NCBI GenBank assembly: GCA_022786965.1
Contig: JALFXH010000159.1
Coordinates: 1 to 43,528, forward strand
From: Clostridiales bacterium
Lineage (GTDB): Bacteria > Bacillota > Clostridia > Oscillospirales > Oscillospiraceae
Length of the DNA stretch: 43,528 bases
Direction of reading: 5' to 3'
Shown here: piece after piece, positions 41,001-43,528 of the stretch
How positions within the stretch are numbered: position 1 is the stretch's first letter
Layout of the letters: each line of letters begins with the position of its first letter
Program-made: the position numbers and the translations under genes
The notes under the pieces: generated by a model
What the model was told of the DNA's origin: nothing
What the model saw: only the letters and a program-made list of their open reading frames with translations
The model's database searches: none

Positions 41001-41756
41001 CCGGGCGGCAAGGTACTGCTGGTAGGCTTTCTGCACAGCGGGGTCTGCAATGTCGATGTTGTCCAGATGGGTGGAGAAGGTGGTATGACGGCAGTGGTCA
41101 GACCAATAGGTGTCCACCACCCGGATTTCGGTGATGGTGGGATCACGATGCTCTTCACTTGCAAAGTAGTTCTGGAGGAATTTCAGATCGTCTAAGTCCA
41201 TGGCAAGGCCCAGCTTGTCCAGCAGTTCGGCAAGAGCGGCTTCATCCATGCCGATGAAGCCGGTAACGGTAGCCACCGTCTCAGGAATCGTGTACTGAAC
41301 CGCCAGGGTCTCGGGCATCTCCAGAGAAGCCTCCCGGCTCTCCACGGCGTTGATGACGTACTTCTTGATGGCAGCCAGCTCGTCCTCCGTTACATCTCCG
41401 GTGAGAACGTAGACCTTGGCGGTGCGCACTGTGGGGCGGTTGCCCTGGGAGATGATCTGGATGCACTGGGCGGCGGAGTCAGCCCGCTGGTCGTACTGGC
41501 CGGGCAGGGGTTCCACGGCGAACACCGTCTGGCCCTGGGGCACCTCGTAGCTGACGTTGTCCACCTGAGGCTCGGAGAACACGGTGTTCACGGCGTAGCG
41601 GAACAGTTCTTCGTCAATATTTTCCGCGTCATAGCGGTTCAGCACCCGCAGCCCGGTGAGGCTGTGAATCTGCAAAAAGTCCCGGATTTCCTCCAGAAGG
41701 CTGCTTGCCTCATGGGTCTGGCCTTCCTTTTTTTCTACATAAACGCGATAAACCAT
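38100..41756 (-). CDS. purL: Phosphoribosylformylglycinamidine synthase, single-chain
   Basis: A 1218-residue enzyme for step 4 of purine synthesis, converting FGAR and glutamine to FGAM. All parts are on one chain: an N-terminal PurS-like region, two AIR-synthase-like halves (SDHCRHTTF near 220, KNETHNHPTEIEPFGGAATCIGG near 315, then a second half from about 640), and a C-terminal glutaminase with the nucleophile Cys in LMCGICNGFQAL and HGEGKF. It resembles the clade of long PurL proteins common in Clostridia. AAGGAGG precedes the start, and the gene follows purD by 17 bases. Confidence 0.96.
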   Translation of the reverse strand: MVYRVYVEKKEGQTHEASSLLEEIRDFLQIHSLTGLRVLNRYDAENIDEELFRYAVNTVFSEPQVDNVSYEVPQGQTVFAVEPLPGQYDQRADSAAQCIQIISQGNRPTVRTAKVYVLTGDVTEDELAAIKKYVINAVESREASLEMPETLAVQYTIPETVATVTGFIGMDEAALAELLDKLGLAMDLDDLKFLQNYFASEEHRDPTITEIRVVDTYWSDHCRHTTFSTHLDNIDIADPAVQKAYQQYLAARVEVYGEKKAAKRPQTLMDIATIGAKTLKKRGMLPELDESEEINACSIHMDAEVNGEVQDWLLMFKNETHNHPTEIEPFGGAATCIGGCIRDPLSGRAYVHQAMRVTGAGDPRKSLKDTLPGKLPQRKLCQTAAAGYSSYGNQIGLATGHVAELYHEGYIAKRMECGAVVAAAPAENVRRECPAPGDVVILLGGRTGRDGIGGATGSSKSHNLKSLTTMASEVQKGNAPEERKIQRLFRDSNVTRLIKRCNDFGAGGVSVAIGELADGLRIDLDAVRKKYDGLDGTELAISESQERMAVVVAPEDADAFIAAAEKENLEAYRVAVVTEEARMVMTWKGNEIANLSRDFLNTNGAVKHANVAVAAGSVPAQAPKSLKEIAAGLKFASQRGLVERFDATIGAGSVLMPFGGKNQATPEQAMAAKLPVLPGQETDAASVMAWGCDPDLLSADPFTGAKMSVISSMAKIVAAGADYKKVYLTLQEFFEKLRNEPERWGKPFQALLGALDAQLGLNAAAIGGKDSMSGSFMDKDVPPTVISFAIAPLKSGDVISNEFKEAGHPVYCFRPESGSYEDLKQMWEQFHDLCQSGKVKAAWAVDAGGVAEAVMKMSFGNSIGFTGETVEASYGDIIAELTEDCAFGQRIGTTTAEPAITLGSEIVSISELYELNTAVLEKVYPTKTVETEETVPTFSSSGVSTLAPAVKVAKPKVLIPVFPGTNCEYDSARAVMAAGGEADIVVIRNLTADDVARSVETVAKKIGESQMIFIPGGFSGGDEPDGSAKFITAFFRNPAIKEQVTKLLEERDGLMCGICNGFQALIKLGLVPFGKIIDTDDTCPTLTFNTIARHQSRIVRTRVASNKSPWLSLTNVGDIYNVPISHGEGKFLASAELVAQLAANGQIATQYVDLNGNPTMDAAFNPNGSVCAIEGITSPDGRIFGKMGHSERIGAGLYKNVPGEYDIQMFKAAVKYFK

Positions 41757-41773
41757 AGGTTTTCCTCCTTGAT

Positions 41774-43039
41774 TTATTTCAATGCCTGCAAAGCCCGCTG
41801 ACCAATGTCACTTCTGCGGTAAGCGCCCTCAAATTTCACGCCGTCGGACAGGCGGTAGGCTTCCCGGATAGCCTCTTCCAGCGTATCCGCAATGGCGGTG
41901 GTGCCGGTGACCCGGCCGCCGGAGGTCAGAAGCTTGCCCCCATCCAACTTGGCCCCCGCCACGAAGGTGTGCTCAGCCGCTTCGGCGGTCATGGTGATCT
42001 CAAAGCCCTTCTTGTAGCTGGTGGGGTAGCCGTTGGACGCCAGAATCACGCAGCAGGCGTTTTTATCGGAGAATTTCACTTCGGTATCTGCCAGCGTTCC
42101 ATTGGTGCAGGAGCGCATAATGGTCAGCAGGTCGCTTTCCAGCAGGGGAAGCACCACCTGAGTCTCGGGATCGCCAAAGCGGCAGTTGTACTCGATGACC
42201 TTGGGGCCCCTAGGGGTGAGCATCAGGCCAAAGTACAGGCAGCCCTTGAAGGTGCGGCCCTCGGCATTCATGGCGGCGATGGTGGGCAGGAAGATTTCCT
42301 TCATGCACTGATCGGCGATTTCGGCGGTGTAGTAGGGGTTGGGAGCCACGGTGCCCATGCCGCCGGTATTCAGGCCGGTGTCGTGGTCGCCGATGCGCTT
42401 GTGGTCCATGGAGGACACCATGGGCTTCACCACGTTACCGTCGGTGAAGGCCAGCACGGAAACCTCGGGGCCGGTGAGGAATTCCTCAATGACCACCCGG
42501 CTGCCGGATTTCCCAAACATACCGCCCTCCATCATATCCCGGACGGCCTTTTTCGCCTCGTCCCGGGTCTGGGCAATGATCACGCCCTTGCCCAGGGCCA
42601 GACCGTCGGCCTTGACCACGGTAGGCACGGGAGCGGTGTCCAGATAGGCAAGGGCCGCATTCATATCCTCGAATACTTCATATTCCGCGGTGGGAATGCC
42701 GTACTTCTTCATCAGGTTCTTGGAGAACACCTTGCTGCCCTCGATGATGGCGGCGCAGGAGCGGGGACCGAAGCAGGGAATGCCCTTTGCTTCCAGCGCG
42801 TCCACGCAGCCTAAGACCAGCGGATCGTCCGGCGCCACAACGGCGTAATCGATGGCATTCTCCACGGCAAACTTCACGATGCCGTCAAGATCAGTAGCCC
42901 CGATGGCAACGCAGGCAGCGTCAGCGGCGATGCCGCCGTTGCCGGGCAGGGTGAAAATTTCCGTGACTTCGGGATTCTTTTTCAGACTTTTGATGATAGC
43001 GTGTTCACGACCGCCACCACCGACAACCATTAGTTTCAT
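41774..43039 (-). CDS. purD: Phosphoribosylamine--glycine ligase
   Basis: A 421-residue ATP-grasp ligase for step 2 of purine synthesis. The N terminus MVVGGGGREHAIIKSL is diagnostic, as are ALGKGVIIAQ, EEFLTGPEVSVLAFTDG, TGGMGTVAPNPYYT and EYNCRFGDPETQVVLPLL. GGGAGG precedes the start. It lies between purH and purL in one operon. Confidence 0.97.
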   Translation of the reverse strand: MKLMVVGGGGREHAIIKSLKKNPEVTEIFTLPGNGGIAADAACVAIGATDLDGIVKFAVENAIDYAVVAPDDPLVLGCVDALEAKGIPCFGPRSCAAIIEGSKVFSKNLMKKYGIPTAEYEVFEDMNAALAYLDTAPVPTVVKADGLALGKGVIIAQTRDEAKKAVRDMMEGGMFGKSGSRVVIEEFLTGPEVSVLAFTDGNVVKPMVSSMDHKRIGDHDTGLNTGGMGTVAPNPYYTAEIADQCMKEIFLPTIAAMNAEGRTFKGCLYFGLMLTPRGPKVIEYNCRFGDPETQVVLPLLESDLLTIMRSCTNGTLADTEVKFSDKNACCVILASNGYPTSYKKGFEITMTAEAAEHTFVAGAKLDGGKLLTSGGRVTGTTAIADTLEEAIREAYRLSDGVKFEGAYRRSDIGQRALQALK

Positions 43040-43064
43040 TGATAAAAAACCTCCCAGTAGATAG

Positions 43065-43138
43065 AGTTGACAGTTGATAGTTGACAGTTGACAATTTGTA
43101 TCCCCAACTGTCCACTGTCAACTGTACACTGTCAACTG
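43065..43138. repeat. Family D repeat with inverted copy
   Basis: The left arm GTTGACAGTTGATAGTTGACA is mirrored on the right by CTGTCAACTGTACACTGTCA, giving a large imperfect hairpin in the purH-purD gap. The left arm also occurs at 22143-22173. Confidence 0.65.
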
Positions 43139-43141
43139 AAA

Positions 43142-43528
43142 TTAGTGGTGGAACAGCCGCATGCCGGTAAAGGCCATGACCATGCCATTCTTGTCGCACT
43201 CTTCGATGACCAGATCGTCACGGATGGAGCCGCCGGGCTGGGCGATGTACTTGACACCGGAGGCCTTGGCCCGCTTGATGTTGTCGGGGAAGGGGAAGAA
43301 GGCGTCGGAACCCAGCGCCACGCCGTCAAAGCTTGCCAGGAAAGCTTTCTTGTCTTCCTCGGTGAGCCGCTCCGGCTGCTCGGTAAAGTAGTTCTGCCAG
43401 ATGCCCTCGGCGCAGACGTCCTCCTCGTTGCCGTTGATGTAGCCGTCAATGACGTTGTCCCGGTTGGGGCGGCCCAAATCGGGGCGGAAGGGCAGCGCTA
43501 ACGTCTTGGGATGCTGGCGCAGGACAGA
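43142..43528 (-). CDS. purH: AICAR transformylase, C-terminal part (PurH type), cut by the window end
   Basis: The last 128 residues of the enzyme that formylates AICAR with 10-formyl-THF. HPKTLALPFRPDLGRPNRDN, GSDAFFPFPDNIKRA and YIAQPGGSIRDD are characteristic of the transformylase active site, and the protein ends MAFTGMRLFHH. The frame is open to the window edge, so the start is outside. Whether the full protein also carries the IMP cyclohydrolase domain or is the stand-alone clostridial transformylase cannot be seen. It consumes the product of fhs. Confidence 0.93.
   Translation of the reverse strand, partial: SVLRQHPKTLALPFRPDLGRPNRDNVIDGYINGNEEDVCAEGIWQNYFTEQPERLTEEDKKAFLASFDGVALGSDAFFPFPDNIKRAKASGVKYIAQPGGSIRDDLVIEECDKNGMVMAFTGMRLFHH

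Overview
The window looks like chromosomal DNA from a GC-rich, Gram-positive, anaerobic clostridium, most likely a gut Oscillospirales (Oscillibacter/Flavonifractor-like). This is inferred from a Wood-Ljungdahl type C1 gene set, a T-box ahead of thrS, a YabE-type 3D-domain cell-wall protein, a YufOPQ-type nucleoside importer, AGGAGG ribosome binding sites and sigma-A-like promoters. No rRNA, tRNA, CRISPR array, prophage or transposase gene was recognised. Taxonomy is an inference from gene content only.

Layout. 0.2-2.6 kb: a family 2 glycoside hydrolase. 2.8-6.5 kb (+): fhs, fchA and folD, which take formate to methylene-THF. 6.6-9.7 kb (-): rpmH-rnpA-yidD-yidC-jag. 10.3-12.1 kb (-): typA. 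12.3-14.6 kb (-): a MATE exporter and a LytTR regulator with its membrane partner. 14.7-23.2 kb (-): a C1/corrinoid operon, metF-cooC-acsD-acsC::acsE-(PH-like membrane protein)-acsV-(DUF3786-like). 23.3-25.4 kb (-): thrS with a T-box. 25.8-32.7 kb (+): a YabE-like cell-wall protein, an EamA transporter, ksgA, a YjjG-like HAD phosphatase, a large unknown membrane protein, a small unknown protein and a YdcF/SanA-like protein. 33.0-33.8 kb (-): an ECF S-component-like protein behind a structured leader RNA. 34.0-37.8 kb (+): the ATPase and two permeases of a nucleoside ABC importer. 38.1-43.5 kb (-): purH (cut by the window end), purD and purL.

How the genes work together. fhs, fchA, folD and metF form the methyl branch. 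The AcsE domain passes the methyl group to the corrinoid protein AcsCD, AcsV reactivates the corrinoid, and CooC inserts nickel into a CODH or ACS that is not encoded here. The operon has a recognisable promoter and terminator, so the missing acsA/acsB must lie elsewhere or be absent. 10-Formyl-THF from fhs also feeds purine synthesis, including PurH at the right edge.

Most notable observations: the AcsC-AcsE fusion; a FolD lacking the cyclohydrolase Lys and Gln beside a separate FchA; a structured leader ahead of the ECF-like gene with possible pairing between its 5' part and its terminator loop; a perfect 20-bp palindrome at the predicted fhs transcription start; and a dense set of at least five intergenic repeat families, one of which supplies the stop codon of a transporter gene.
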